Shown: positions 7,537 to 16,957 of the stretch, in pieces
Numbering within the stretch: the stretch's first letter is position 1
How the letters are laid out: every line of letters starts with the position of its first letter
NCBI RefSeq assembly: GCF_009455625.1
Contig: NZ_QPEQ01000002.1
Span: forward strand, 434,001-498,000
Reading direction: 5' to 3'
From: Paraburkholderia bonniea
GTDB taxonomy: Bacteria; Pseudomonadota; Gammaproteobacteria; Burkholderiales; Burkholderiaceae
DNA length: 64,000 nucleotides
Translations under genes and position numbers: made by a program
Notes under the pieces: generated by a model
What the model saw: only the letters and a program-made list of their open reading frames with translations
Database searches by the model: none
What the model was told of the DNA's origin: nothing

Positions 7537-10500
7537 TCACTGTGAATCGTTGTTGAAAAATGGGCCAGGGGCATCTTCGTCGTCGGAGGTGTCTTCGTTG
7601 AATTTACTTACTTCATTAGCAATTTCTTCAAATTTTTCTTTAATTTCACTCAATGCATGATTCGCATCAATTGTATTGTTTCCATATGAATCCAGGGCGT
7701 GGTTAATAGAATTAAATAGTTGGGCCGAAATGTTTAAAGCGTCTTTCAATAAACCCTCTTGGGCAAAGCTTTCATTAAGAAGATCTTCTTTTTCTTCCAA
7801 TTTATTTTTCGCGGACCTAAGGTCATTTTCGAGTTGATCGATATTGGTCTTTTCTTTATCTATATCCTTATCTTTATCTTCCAGCTTGGATGTTAAATTT
7901 AAAATTTCTTCTTTATAAAGGGCAATTTGATCGCCATAAAGTTTATTCCTTTCTATCGATGCTGCAGATTCAGCATCGTAATATTTCTGCTCTTTTGATT
8001 TCTGGTCCAAAATTTCCTGCATATTTTTTTTAAGGTCATTGAATTTTTTCTGAAGAATCGATTTTTCGTCACTTACGTCATTAGCTTCCTTCTGAAAACC
8101 GTTAGCAAGATTTTTCGCCGCTTCTAAATCAGCCATAAGGCTAGCAATGCGAGCTGATTCTCCTTTATTAAGACGAGTTATCTCATAATCACTGCTCGCT
8201 TGCTGTATCAGCAAATCTTTTTCCTCAATTTCTTTCCGAAGAGAAGAAATGGTCGAAGTTAATTTGTCGACCAAGTTCTGAACACTAGAAAAATCATCCG
8301 CTGAAAAGCCTTTTTTACTGGCGTTTTCGGCAATTTGTTTTGCGTCTTTAAGGTCCTGTTCAAGCATGGAAATTTTGTTTGAAAGTTCATCTATATAGTT
8401 ATTTTTATCAATTATTTCAAACTGATTTTTTCCAATTTTTTCTTCGAGATCTGCATTAATTAATTTAAGACCGAAAATTTCATTATTCAGAGCAAGAAAT
8501 CGATGAGGGTAAGTTGACAGGGATTCGCTATCGAAGTTGCTTTTATCATCCATCGAGCCGCTGTTAATGGAGTGATCATTTTCACTTGCGTCGGAACAGG
8601 AATCACTATCACCATTGCTCAATGCATCGTTAATGGATTGATTGCCCTTGCTTGCATCGGAATCGATTTTTTGTTCTTGCGTGAAATTATTTTCCATAGT
8701 GGAATAATAATTTTCCGTTGAGTCATCATTATAATAATACGATTTTTGATTATAATTAAATGGATTGCTTTTCTCCGAATTTTCTTCTTCTGAGTTTTCG
8801 GCCGATGAAAGCTGATCTGAGTCGTCATTGAATTGGGCAATGCCATTTCTATTGTGCGGCCTATTTTTAATAGGCGATAAAAAATCTAAATCGTCCCAAG
8901 AGTTAGATTTATTTTCAGGTGGCATAGATTTTTCAAAAAATCCATTAAATTCATGCAAATCTTCAAAAACTATCGCTTTTCCCGCATTAATTTTCAGCCA
9001 ATTTAATTTTTCAAAAATAGAATCCCACGCGGCGGATTTTTCTTCATTCCCGGAATCCTGCTGCACTGTCAATGCCATCATTTGCACACAGAAAACATTT
9101 TCAATTTCTGGGTAACGATATTTAAATTGATTTTGGTCAAGCAAGGATAGAATTTTTTTCGTATGACCAAACCTTCCGCTACTAATACAATCGGAATTTC
9201 CGTTACTCAAAATATTCTGAAAACGCATTGCGGATTCAAATAGACTCTCATTCATCTCCCAACTTGTTGCCGACATATAATTAAAATTCTGCCAAAAATT
9301 ATTTTCTTCAAAAACGCCTTTATTTTTAAAAGCACTATAAATTGCAAAAAGCAGCTTTCCATTTTCAATTCTAATTATTCTATTGGCGAGATTGACCGAT
9401 ACTGAGGTTCTCTCGGCCAGAAAAATATTTGTCAGATCCTGCCCTGAAAAGGTCGAGAGAAATTCTCCAAGCACGGCTGGCGTGATGCAGCCCGCACTAG
9501 CACTGTCCAGCACTAGCCCGAGTACCGAATCTCCTTTTTTCGAAATAGACCGGGTCCAGAAGTCGATGCGTTGCTCCAGCGAAACCACGGGGTCATACTT
9601 GGCTTCTGGCATGAATGACCAAGCGGATGACGGCGCAGTTGCGTCATGCGATATCGTCTGATGCTGGATTTGCGGTAGCGATTGGAGGACTTGTACGTGG
9701 GCTTGAGTTTGTGGCTGCACCTGTACCGGAACTGGCAACTGAGTTGACTGCGCAGACCAGGTTTGCGACGGCATTTGAGCTTTTACCGGCGTTTGTGTCT
9801 GTATTTGCGGCGTCTGATTGCGCGTCTGAGGCTGCGCTTGAGCCGGTGCTTGTGGCCGCACCTGTGCCGGAACTGGCTGCAGGGGCCGGGTCTGCGGAGG
9901 CGTTTGAGCTTTTGCCAGCGCTGGCGCTTGTGCTGATGCTTTCGGTTGTGTCTGAACTCGCGCTTGATGCCGGGTTTGAAGTTGTTGCTGGTTCTGCGTT
10001 TGCGCTACACCCGCAGACATGGGCTGTTTGGGCGCAACCGCTTTTTTAATAGATGGAGAAGGAGGAGGGGTTACATGCGTAGTCCGATTCACCGACGGCG
10101 AAGTGGTTTTGAGCGGAACAGCAGGAGTTTTTTGCTCCTGATTCTTATCTAGAGAAACTGGAGCCTGGGCTTTTTTGGATCTTTGCGACGAATATTGATC
10201 ATTCCATTTTTCTAAAACAATATTGAGTAACACCTTGTTTTTACAAATACGCGGTAACTCATTACTGATTTTTTCGAGCCATTGATTGCCATAGGACTTT
10301 AGCTGGGCCTCGAAATGATCGGCACTCATATTGGCGTGCGACACTGAAGTGCTAGAAGTATTTTTATATTCAGAAGCGCGTGGGGCACTCGGCGGTACCG
10401 ATTTTTTATGCGTAGACTGTAAATCAGATTTTTTAAAATTTAATTGAGGAGTTTCAGATGACGATGATGTTGTCGAGTAAGCAAAAGTCTGCTGGGGAGA

Positions 10501-10596
10501 TGTAGAAATACTTGCGTCACTGGTTTCAAAATTGGCATAAAGATTTGTATTGGAACACAAATTCATTGCATTACTTTTATTCAAAATATCCACCAT
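7537..10596 (-). CDS. AT-rich orphan: 1,019-residue coiled-coil, effector-like protein
   Basis: No family is recognised. By composition, residues 1-110 are Ser/Thr/Asn-rich without a Sec signal peptide. Residues about 140-330 are a Pro/Gln/Ala/Thr low-complexity tract with many QTQ, QAQ and PQT repeats. Residues about 335-570 look globular. Residues about 575-690 are very rich in Asn, Ser, Asp and Glu. Residues about 700-965 are a long heptad-like coiled coil, and the tail is acidic (EDTSDDEDAPG). Most of the gene is far more AT-rich than its neighbours; only the Pro/Gln tract is GC-richer. GAGG lies just before ATG at 10596. Disordered N-terminus, Pro-rich linker and coiled coil suggest a protein exported by a type III or similar system, or a eukaryote-directed factor. 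This is inference: no secretion genes or chaperone are in the window. Confidence 0.75.
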   Translation of the reverse strand: MVDILNKSNAMNLCSNTNLYANFETSDASISTSPQQTFAYSTTSSSSETPQLNFKKSDLQSTHKKSVPPSAPRASEYKNTSSTSVSHANMSADHFEAQLKSYGNQWLEKISNELPRICKNKVLLNIVLEKWNDQYSSQRSKKAQAPVSLDKNQEQKTPAVPLKTTSPSVNRTTHVTPPPSPSIKKAVAPKQPMSAGVAQTQNQQQLQTRHQARVQTQPKASAQAPALAKAQTPPQTRPLQPVPAQVRPQAPAQAQPQTRNQTPQIQTQTPVKAQMPSQTWSAQSTQLPVPVQVQPQTQAHVQVLQSLPQIQHQTISHDATAPSSAWSFMPEAKYDPVVSLEQRIDFWTRSISKKGDSVLGLVLDSASAGCITPAVLGEFLSTFSGQDLTNIFLAERTSVSVNLANRIIRIENGKLLFAIYSAFKNKGVFEENNFWQNFNYMSATSWEMNESLFESAMRFQNILSNGNSDCISSGRFGHTKKILSLLDQNQFKYRYPEIENVFCVQMMALTVQQDSGNEEKSAAWDSIFEKLNWLKINAGKAIVFEDLHEFNGFFEKSMPPENKSNSWDDLDFLSPIKNRPHNRNGIAQFNDDSDQLSSAENSEEENSEKSNPFNYNQKSYYYNDDSTENYYSTMENNFTQEQKIDSDASKGNQSINDALSNGDSDSCSDASENDHSINSGSMDDKSNFDSESLSTYPHRFLALNNEIFGLKLINADLEEKIGKNQFEIIDKNNYIDELSNKISMLEQDLKDAKQIAENASKKGFSADDFSSVQNLVDKLTSTISSLRKEIEEKDLLIQQASSDYEITRLNKGESARIASLMADLEAAKNLANGFQKEANDVSDEKSILQKKFNDLKKNMQEILDQKSKEQKYYDAESAASIERNKLYGDQIALYKEEILNLTSKLEDKDKDIDKEKTNIDQLENDLRSAKNKLEEKEDLLNESFAQEGLLKDALNISAQLFNSINHALDSYGNNTIDANHALSEIKEKFEEIANEVSKFNEDTSDDEDAPGPFFNNDSQ

Positions 10597-10816
10597 ACCA
10601 ACCTCAAATAAATTTAAACTTGCAAAACAAAATATTTAATCTAGCAATTTCTGGATCAGACACATCGCATCAGAAAATCTTTCCCCAAAAGCAGCCCAAC
10701 CAGGCGGCTAACGACATCCATTACAAATCTGGCCGCTCGTTCCTTACTGATTCAGCTACTAAGTAACACCTTCGGTCAGGTGGGTTCCATCCGACAAAAA
10801 ACAAAGGCAGCCGGCG

Positions 10817-11755
10817 CTAGCCCATGGCGCTTACCAGCACCCTGGTAGCGGCTGCTAGCACGTCATCACGTGCTTTTGCATCCTTGCCCGGCTGGGTGAA
10901 ATACAGCGCAAGCGTCACGGGCGGCATGCCCGGAGGCCAGAGCACCGCGATATCACCGGTGGTGCCGTAATCACCTGTGCCGGTCTTGTCGGCTACTTGC
11001 CAGGTGGGCGGCACGCCAGCGTGAATCCGTGCCGCGCCGGTCGTATTTGCCTGCATCCAGTCGCGCAACTGGGTACGCTGCGCCGCACCCAGCGCATCCC
11101 CGAGGAGCAGCCGTTGCAGGCTGTGCGCCATCGCGGCGGGAGTGGACGTGTCGCGTGGGTCGCCAGGCGTCGCGCTATTCAGTTCGGGCTCCCAGCGGTC
11201 CAGGCGAAACAGGTTGTCGCCCAGCGAGCGCGCAAACGCGGTGACAGCCGCTGGTCCGCCAAGGATTTTCAGCAGCAGGTTAGCTGCGGTGTTGTCGCTG
11301 TACTGGAGCGCGGCGGCACACAACGCGCCGACGCTCATCCCATCTTCGACATGCTGCCGGGTGACTGGTGAATACGAAGCCAGTTCGCCGGAACGGTACT
11401 GAACCTGTTGCGCGAGCAGGCTGGGAGCACTCCGGCTGCGTTGCAAAATGGCCGCTGCGAGCATCGTTTTGAAGGTGCTGCACAGCGGAAAACGCTCATC
11501 GGCGCGATAACTCAATGGCACATGGCCGGTGAGATCGAGTGCCAGCACACCAAGACGGCCGCCTGAGCTGCGTTCGAGTTCTTGCAACTGTGTCAAAGCC
11601 TTCGCGTTGCCTGCAATGCTAGCGGAGACAGGGCTGGCGGGATGATCCGGTTGAGAGGCGGGCGCTTGCTGTGCCGCACACAGGCTGGCAAACGACCAGG
11701 ATGCCGTGGCGCATAACAATTTTCGCCGGGTAGGGGAGTGGTTCATGGTTGCCAT
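10817..11755 (-). CDS. Class A beta-lactamase, PenA-like
   Basis: A 312-residue exported serine beta-lactamase. It has all class A motifs: the nucleophile block STFK at residues 93-96 preceded by Cys92, SDN at 153-155, the omega-loop glutamate in EPELN (Glu191), and KTG at 257-259 followed by TGDYGTTGD. The overall sequence resembles Burkholderia PenA/PenB. The leader has a twin-arginine motif (TRRKLL), so export by Tat is likely. It hydrolyses beta-lactams in the periplasm; its spectrum cannot be read from sequence. The divergent LysR regulator gene penR that usually sits next to penA is absent. A second ATG (MNHSP) three codons in is an equally good start; neither has a clear Shine-Dalgarno. 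Confidence 0.93.
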   Translation of the reverse strand: MATMNHSPTRRKLLCATASWSFASLCAAQQAPASQPDHPASPVSASIAGNAKALTQLQELERSSGGRLGVLALDLTGHVPLSYRADERFPLCSTFKTMLAAAILQRSRSAPSLLAQQVQYRSGELASYSPVTRQHVEDGMSVGALCAAALQYSDNTAANLLLKILGGPAAVTAFARSLGDNLFRLDRWEPELNSATPGDPRDTSTPAAMAHSLQRLLLGDALGAAQRTQLRDWMQANTTGAARIHAGVPPTWQVADKTGTGDYGTTGDIAVLWPPGMPPVTLALYFTQPGKDAKARDDVLAAATRVLVSAMG

Positions 11756-11956
11756 GGGTGGTTGAATTCGCGGAAAAATAAATTAATCCCGGTGCTTGCC
11801 GCATTGCCTGTCCGCTTGTCCGCTGATCCATTAGCCGGCAAGTCAAAAGTGAATCAAGGCAAAAACCGGGATGCATCTACGCGAATGGCACCCAACCCGC
11901 AGCGCCATCGCATTTCTGCTCAGACGCTGCGGGCGGCATTTCATTCAATTAATTCA

Positions 11957-14008
11957 TTAATACTGCAGGCCGAAACCACGCGGATAACGCAGGGCACCTG
12001 GCGTTCCATCCGGATTCTGAGCCCAGATCATCACCGGCAGCTTGCCTACTGGACGCTGGATTCCCAGCATCACATCGACCACAGCTGGCATCGACGGGCC
12101 ACGCAAGCCAGCTTCATAGCCGTAGTACGAGTAGGTTGCCAATGCGGCATCGGCAATGTCGTCGTAGGCGATGACGTCATACGGTGCTCGCATCGACACA
12201 TGCAGCACCGTTTTGTGCTCAGCCTTGGCGTACTCCATCGCGTACCGCATCTGCTGGGCTTCGCTGGGCTCAGCGGCTGCCAGACTGCGGCCCAGGCTTG
12301 AACGGGACAAGGGGTTTTCATCGACGTTGAAGACCAGCGAGCCGTTCATCCCGTTAGCGACGGCCAACGATGGCTGCACCGCGAAGGATTTTGCCGCTGG
12401 TGGCTGGGCGTCTGGATCTCCATCGCGCTCGACGGGCGTCACGCTGCTTGATAGCGTGCCAACAATGACGATGTCTGCGGCATCAATGGCCTGCTTTTGC
12501 TCAGGCCATGGCGTATCGCCTAGTTTCTTGCCCGACACCAGCGGATAGCCCAGCTCATCAAAGCGGCGGCGCATGGCTTCAGCCTGCTCACCCCATGGCG
12601 TCAGAATAAAAATTCTTTTGCCTTGTGTGCCTTGTGCCTGCAGCGGTAAAACACCCTTCGCGTTATGAACCAGCGTGATGGATTTTTGCGTAATGTCCTG
12701 TTCAATGGCCCGGTGTGCCTGGCTGCCAATCACCGAGAGATCCGGCATCGGCTGGGCAGGGCCATTTGCCGTGATGCCGCGCAGCAGTTTCATCTGCACA
12801 ATCCGGCGTACCGAGCGATCGAGCTCCGCCCGGTCAACCTGACCTGCGTCGATGGCTGCGCTCACACGGTCGATCAACGCGGCCAGCCGGCCTGAATCAG
12901 CCTCTGTGCGGAACTCAACTGGCATCAGCGCGATATCGACATCCGCCTGAAACACTTTGAGCACGGCATCGCTTTGTTCGAAAAAGCTGGAGATCCCTTG
13001 CATGTCCAGCGCATCGGTAATCGTTACGCCACGAAAACCCAATTCGCCACGCAAGATATCGTGCTGAATTTTTCTGGACATGGTGGCGGGCGCAATCATC
13101 TGTTCGCCAGTGCGCGTCACGATCTGGGTGTTATCGAGCGCGGGATACTGAATATGCGCGGTCATGACCATGTCGGGAATTTGTCCCGACTGAATGGCCT
13201 GCCGGTACGGTGCCAAATCGACGGCATAGGCATCAGCACGTGATTTGTTGACGATCGGCAAGCCGTAGTGGGAATCAGTGGCGGTGTCACCGTGGCCGGG
13301 GAAATGTTTGAAGGTTGCGATCACTCCCTGGCTAGCCATGCCCTGAGCCGAAAGGCCTCCAAGCAAGCCGACGGTGGCCGGATCATCACCATATGAACGA
13401 ACGTTGATCACGGGATTAAGCGGATTGCTATTCACGTCTACATCAGGGGCGAAATTGACATTGAAGCCCACGGCCGCGATTTCCGTAGCAAGAACGCGGC
13501 CCTGGTTAAACGCCAGTTGCCCATCTTTGGTTGCCTCATAGGCGGCACCAAGCGCCATGTTTCCTGGAAATGACGTAGCCGTAGTGCGTGGCAGACGAAA
13601 CACATTGCCACCTTCCTCATCCACGCCAATCAGCAGGCCCACTGGGGCATCCTGGCGCACCGCGCTCTTGTACTGGCTGGTTAGTTGCTTTGTCTGGTTA
13701 GCATCGACGAGGTTGTCCGCGTACAAGATCACGCCGCCGATACTGTTCTGCTTGACCGCACTCACCACGGCTGGGGGCAGCTCGGTCAGGCCATCGGTGC
13801 ATGCAGGCTGGCTGGGAGCGCACCAGTAGCGAAAGGCCATCATGATTTTCTGGCCAACTTTCTCGCGGGTGGTCATCGAGTTAACGATCTTCTCCGCCTT
13901 TTCTTCGACAGAGACGACGCTGTCATCTGATGAGCATCCGCTCAATAGTGCTAACGAGATCAAGCCAGCAGTCAAGGGGAGGAGCTTGGGAATGTTGTGT
14001 CTCAGCAT
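11957..14008 (-). CDS. nagZ: GH3 beta-N-acetylglucosaminidase lipoprotein, two-domain NagZ type
   Basis: A 683-residue lipoprotein with lipobox LLSGC (Cys25). The catalytic TIM barrel carries KHFPGHGD at residues 234-241 and the Asp-Ser-His at about 245-247, the acid/base dyad seen in NagZ enzymes; the nucleophile is likely the Asp of ITDALDM (Asp332). A second alpha/beta domain follows (about 430-680), as in Bacillus YbbD/NagZ rather than the short cytoplasmic enzyme of E. coli. It should release GlcNAc from muropeptides or other glycans outside the cytoplasm. AAGG precedes the ATG. It lies 201 bp upstream of the beta-lactamase gene on the same strand. Specificity for peptidoglycan is inference; the symbol is by similarity of motifs. 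Confidence 0.85.
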   Translation of the reverse strand: MLRHNIPKLLPLTAGLISLALLSGCSSDDSVVSVEEKAEKIVNSMTTREKVGQKIMMAFRYWCAPSQPACTDGLTELPPAVVSAVKQNSIGGVILYADNLVDANQTKQLTSQYKSAVRQDAPVGLLIGVDEEGGNVFRLPRTTATSFPGNMALGAAYEATKDGQLAFNQGRVLATEIAAVGFNVNFAPDVDVNSNPLNPVINVRSYGDDPATVGLLGGLSAQGMASQGVIATFKHFPGHGDTATDSHYGLPIVNKSRADAYAVDLAPYRQAIQSGQIPDMVMTAHIQYPALDNTQIVTRTGEQMIAPATMSRKIQHDILRGELGFRGVTITDALDMQGISSFFEQSDAVLKVFQADVDIALMPVEFRTEADSGRLAALIDRVSAAIDAGQVDRAELDRSVRRIVQMKLLRGITANGPAQPMPDLSVIGSQAHRAIEQDITQKSITLVHNAKGVLPLQAQGTQGKRIFILTPWGEQAEAMRRRFDELGYPLVSGKKLGDTPWPEQKQAIDAADIVIVGTLSSSVTPVERDGDPDAQPPAAKSFAVQPSLAVANGMNGSLVFNVDENPLSRSSLGRSLAAAEPSEAQQMRYAMEYAKAEHKTVLHVSMRAPYDVIAYDDIADAALATYSYYGYEAGLRGPSMPAVVDVMLGIQRPVGKLPVMIWAQNPDGTPGALRYPRGFGLQY

Positions 14009-14484
14009 GGTTCTTTACCTTTTTATTAGGAATGTTCAAAGATATTTGATTAATTAAAAACTGTCACTTGTTTGCTTTAAAGAGCATAAGAAAACTTTTA
14101 AATCTGGAAAATTTTCCCATTCAATACTTATCTCAATAAATAATTTTATTAATCATCCTTTTTATCTGACATGAGCATGCACATGCAGATTTTTGTCAGT
14201 GGCGCTGACACTGATCCGGGAAAAATTGCTGACATCCGCTGCATCTTTAATTTCGATAATTCGCATTATGTTGTATTGCAAGAATCACTCAGCCACGTAG
14301 CAAAACCAGCCGCAGCCCGCTCAGAACGGGCTGCGGCTGGACGACGAAATCTGGCAGTACCCCCCGTGCACGGCTGACGCTCAAATAGCGATCACAGCCT
14401 TTACAATACCGGGCCGGTGGCTAGCGCCACCATCCAGCCATTGTGTAGAAAAAACCCCAATCCTCAAATAAGGACACCTATTCC
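14009..14484. other. 476-bp divergent intergenic region, AT-rich half with palindrome
   Basis: This separates the GH3 gene (minus) and the FkbM methyltransferase gene (plus). The half next to the GH3 gene (about 14030-14165) is AT-rich and holds the perfect palindrome GGAAAATTTTCC at 14106-14117. The other half contains a strong hairpin (listed separately). TACAAT at 14402-14407 could be a -10 box for the plus-strand gene; no good -35 is seen. Confidence 0.4.
14302..14340 (-). terminator. Perfect 14-bp hairpin with minus-strand T run
   Basis: CCAGCCGCAGCCCG at 14306-14319 pairs perfectly with 14327-14340 across a 7-base loop. Read on the minus strand the stem is followed by TTTTG, an intrinsic-terminator layout. 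It lies between divergent promoters, so it would end a short minus-strand RNA rather than any annotated gene, or act as a leader hairpin. Confidence 0.5.
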
Positions 14485-15303
14485 ATGCCACTCCCGAACC
14501 GTCCCATTGCCTTCATACTCGCAGCCTCGAATCACGGCACGATGATCGTCAATCGTAACGACTACAACCTCACTAGCACTGGAGGTGCTTATGGGGTTGG
14601 CCATCAGATCCTGCACCATTCGAGCTTCGACGCGAATGAAGTGGGCTTCGTGCTTGCCCTGCTCACCCGTCGCCGGGAATATTTCGGCGACGGCGTTTTT
14701 GCGATCGATGGCGGCGCCAACATTGGCGTGCATACGATCGAATGGGCTCGGCATATGTATGGCTGGGGTCAGGTGCTCAGCTTCGAAGCCCAGGAAATCG
14801 TCTATTACGCACTAGCGGGAAACATCGCCATCAACAATTGCCTGAATGCGCGTGCGAAGCTCGCTGCACTTGGCGAGCAGCGCGGCGAGTTAATCATTCC
14901 ACAGCCAGATTATTTCGCTCACGCCAGTTTCGGCAGCCTTGAATTACGCCAGCAAGAAGGCACCGAATATATCGGCCAGCGTATCTCCTACGATCCTTCA
15001 AGTGGCGTAACCGTGCCGCTGGTAAGCATTGATTCGCTTGAATTGGCACGTGCCGATCTCATCAAGCTCGATGTCGAAGGCATGGAAGTTGAGGTGCTGC
15101 GCGGAGCCCGCAAGACCCTGAAAAATCTCAAACCAATCCTGACCATCGAAATTCTCAAATCTGACCAGGCCGTCATCAAAGGATTGCTCGATGAGCTGGG
15201 ATACCGCTATTTCCCGGCTGGAATTAATCTCATCGCGGTTCACACGGAAGATCCGGTGTTGCAGCACCTCAGTCATATTGATGGCATGACGTACATAAGC
15301 TGA
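14485..15303 (+). CDS. FkbM family methyltransferase
   Basis: A 272-residue SAM-dependent methyltransferase. IDGGANIGVHTIEWA (about residues 74-88) is motif I, with FEAQE acting as the ribose-binding acid, and DLIKLDVEGMEVEVLRGA (about 190-207) is the characteristic FkbM block. Family members O-methylate sugars of surface polysaccharides or natural products; the substrate is unknown here. AGGA lies before the ATG. The next gene starts 95 bp downstream on the same strand and is glycosyltransferase-like, so the two may act on one glycan. Confidence 0.85.
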   Translation: MPLPNRPIAFILAASNHGTMIVNRNDYNLTSTGGAYGVGHQILHHSSFDANEVGFVLALLTRRREYFGDGVFAIDGGANIGVHTIEWARHMYGWGQVLSFEAQEIVYYALAGNIAINNCLNARAKLAALGEQRGELIIPQPDYFAHASFGSLELRQQEGTEYIGQRISYDPSSGVTVPLVSIDSLELARADLIKLDVEGMEVEVLRGARKTLKNLKPILTIEILKSDQAVIKGLLDELGYRYFPAGINLIAVHTEDPVLQHLSHIDGMTYIS

Positions 15304-15398
15304 ACCAGCGTCTTCACGCGCAGGCCAACAACAAGCCCTCGTCTGTTTCACCTTCAATTTTTCCGAACTACCTAGCCCGCGCCAAAAGGCTAGTCAAT

Positions 15399-16856
15399 GT
15401 GGCAATGCTTAACCCGGCAGATAACATGACTATTGAAGAACTGGAACAGCAATTGCTGGTCGCATGCACATGCGCTGAGAACGATCCATCCAATCTGGAG
15501 ATCATGCGCGAAGTCTGCGAAATATTGCTCGCGCTCAAACGCGAAGATGAACTCCTTGCGTGGACCAAACGAGCGCTGGCTCTCAATCCCAGCGAGGCTT
15601 ATTTTTTATCTTTGACAATTTTTGCCCTGAATCTGTCGGGGCAACATGCCGAGGCGGCCGACATATTGCTGCATAGTCCGTGGATGCAGAGCGACCCGGT
15701 ACGTTGCCGGTTGCAGCTAGGCTACAGCCTGATGATGGCGGGCGATCTCGCAGCAGCGATTCCGTTGCTGGACGAGGTGCTAAGCATGACGATGGACGCG
15801 AGCTCCGTAAAGATTCGTACGGAGGCAGAACACCTGGTGGGTGAGGCAATGCTCAAGGCAGGTGATCCGCGTGGTTTTGCGCACTGGTTGATGCGCAACG
15901 TATCGGGCTCAGCGGGCAATTACCTGGCGCCAGGAATCCCGATGTGGGCGGGGGAAACTGACCTGCATGGGCAGCGTGTGTTGATTACTCATCAGCTTGG
16001 TTTCGGCGACAACTTCCTGCTGGCAGCCTGTCTGGCCGACTGGCGGGCCGCGGGAGCGAGCCTGATGATGACTTGCGACGCGCAAATTCATGCACTCATG
16101 CAAGCATCGCTGCCCGATTGCGAAATCGTGAGCGCAGCGCGTCCGATGCAATTGAGCACTGCATTACCTGACGCTGTGCAAGCACGCGTTGACGCATTTG
16201 CGCCGCACCTGCAGGCAACGTTGCTTCATCTGCCACTGCTGAAGGCAAAGCAAGCGGGTGCCGGATACCGTTTTCAGGCGTATCTGCAAGCCCCGCTTGC
16301 GAAGCAGAAACTGGCAAAAGAGTGGGCGCAGCAACTGCGCCTGCAACATCCCGGCAAGAAACTGGTCGGTCTGTTCTGGGACTGCCTCCAGCGCCATGAA
16401 TTCGAAGCGAGCAGCGAGGCGCGCTGCTGGGCCAAGCGCCGCAGCATGCCGGTCACGGCAGTTGACCGGATCGTGACAGATCCGGCAGTGGCCGGACGAA
16501 TCCATTTTGTGAACCTGCAGCATCCATTGATCGAAACATTAGCGGGCATACCGGTAGGCAACGTCAGCCGCTGCTTGTCCGACATCTCTCTTTTCGACGA
16601 TACAGCCGCTTGCATCGGAGAGCTGGACGCGGTGCTTGCGGTGGATGCGTCCATCTCTAATCTGGCGGCGATGATGGGCAAGCCCACGTGTGTGCTGGTG
16701 AATACATCCAGTGACTGGCGCTGGGGTATTCGGGGAGACACGACCTCGTGGATTGAAAACGCAACCGTGCTGCGGCAAACACACGAAGGCAACTGGGATC
16801 CGGTTGTGCAAGAAGCGGTGGCATGGCTCATCGCTCCCGCAATTCAATCAGCATGA
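15399..16856 (+). CDS. TPR protein with C-terminal GT9-like glycosyltransferase domain
   Basis: A 485-residue soluble protein from GTG (ATG codons at 15405 and 15426 are alternatives; AAAGG fits the GTG best). Residues about 10-170 are helical repeats of TPR type. Residues about 180-475 resemble the family 9 / heptosyltransferase-like domain attached to TPRs: ITHQLGFGDNFLLA near 193, then LDAVLAVDASISNLAAMMGKPT and the DWRWG block (about 405-445), where the nucleotide-sugar binding Asp-Ala/Thr-Ser motif sits. It probably glycosylates a surface glycan or protein. It is next to the FkbM methyltransferase. Donor and acceptor are unknown. Confidence 0.65.
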   Translation: MAMLNPADNMTIEELEQQLLVACTCAENDPSNLEIMREVCEILLALKREDELLAWTKRALALNPSEAYFLSLTIFALNLSGQHAEAADILLHSPWMQSDPVRCRLQLGYSLMMAGDLAAAIPLLDEVLSMTMDASSVKIRTEAEHLVGEAMLKAGDPRGFAHWLMRNVSGSAGNYLAPGIPMWAGETDLHGQRVLITHQLGFGDNFLLAACLADWRAAGASLMMTCDAQIHALMQASLPDCEIVSAARPMQLSTALPDAVQARVDAFAPHLQATLLHLPLLKAKQAGAGYRFQAYLQAPLAKQKLAKEWAQQLRLQHPGKKLVGLFWDCLQRHEFEASSEARCWAKRRSMPVTAVDRIVTDPAVAGRIHFVNLQHPLIETLAGIPVGNVSRCLSDISLFDDTAACIGELDAVLAVDASISNLAAMMGKPTCVLVNTSSDWRWGIRGDTTSWIENATVLRQTHEGNWDPVVQEAVAWLIAPAIQSA

Positions 16857-16957
16857 CGAATAACCAGGCAACGCGTAATGCTGGTTAGGGGGCTATCTCG
16901 CGCGGCTTCTCTGGCTGGTGGTCAGCCTCTAGTGATCATCTGATCTTGTGGCGGTGG

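Noticed and set aside
9615..10049. Plus-strand 144-codon Ala/Leu/Val-rich frame inside the orphan gene
   Set aside because: It is the antisense of the Pro/Gln-rich repeats of the orphan protein.
10771..10795. Possible hrpII-type box (TTCG, 16 bases, then CCGA) near the orphan gene
   Set aside because: The second half does not match TTCG and the orientation is away from the orphan gene, so it gives no support for type III control.
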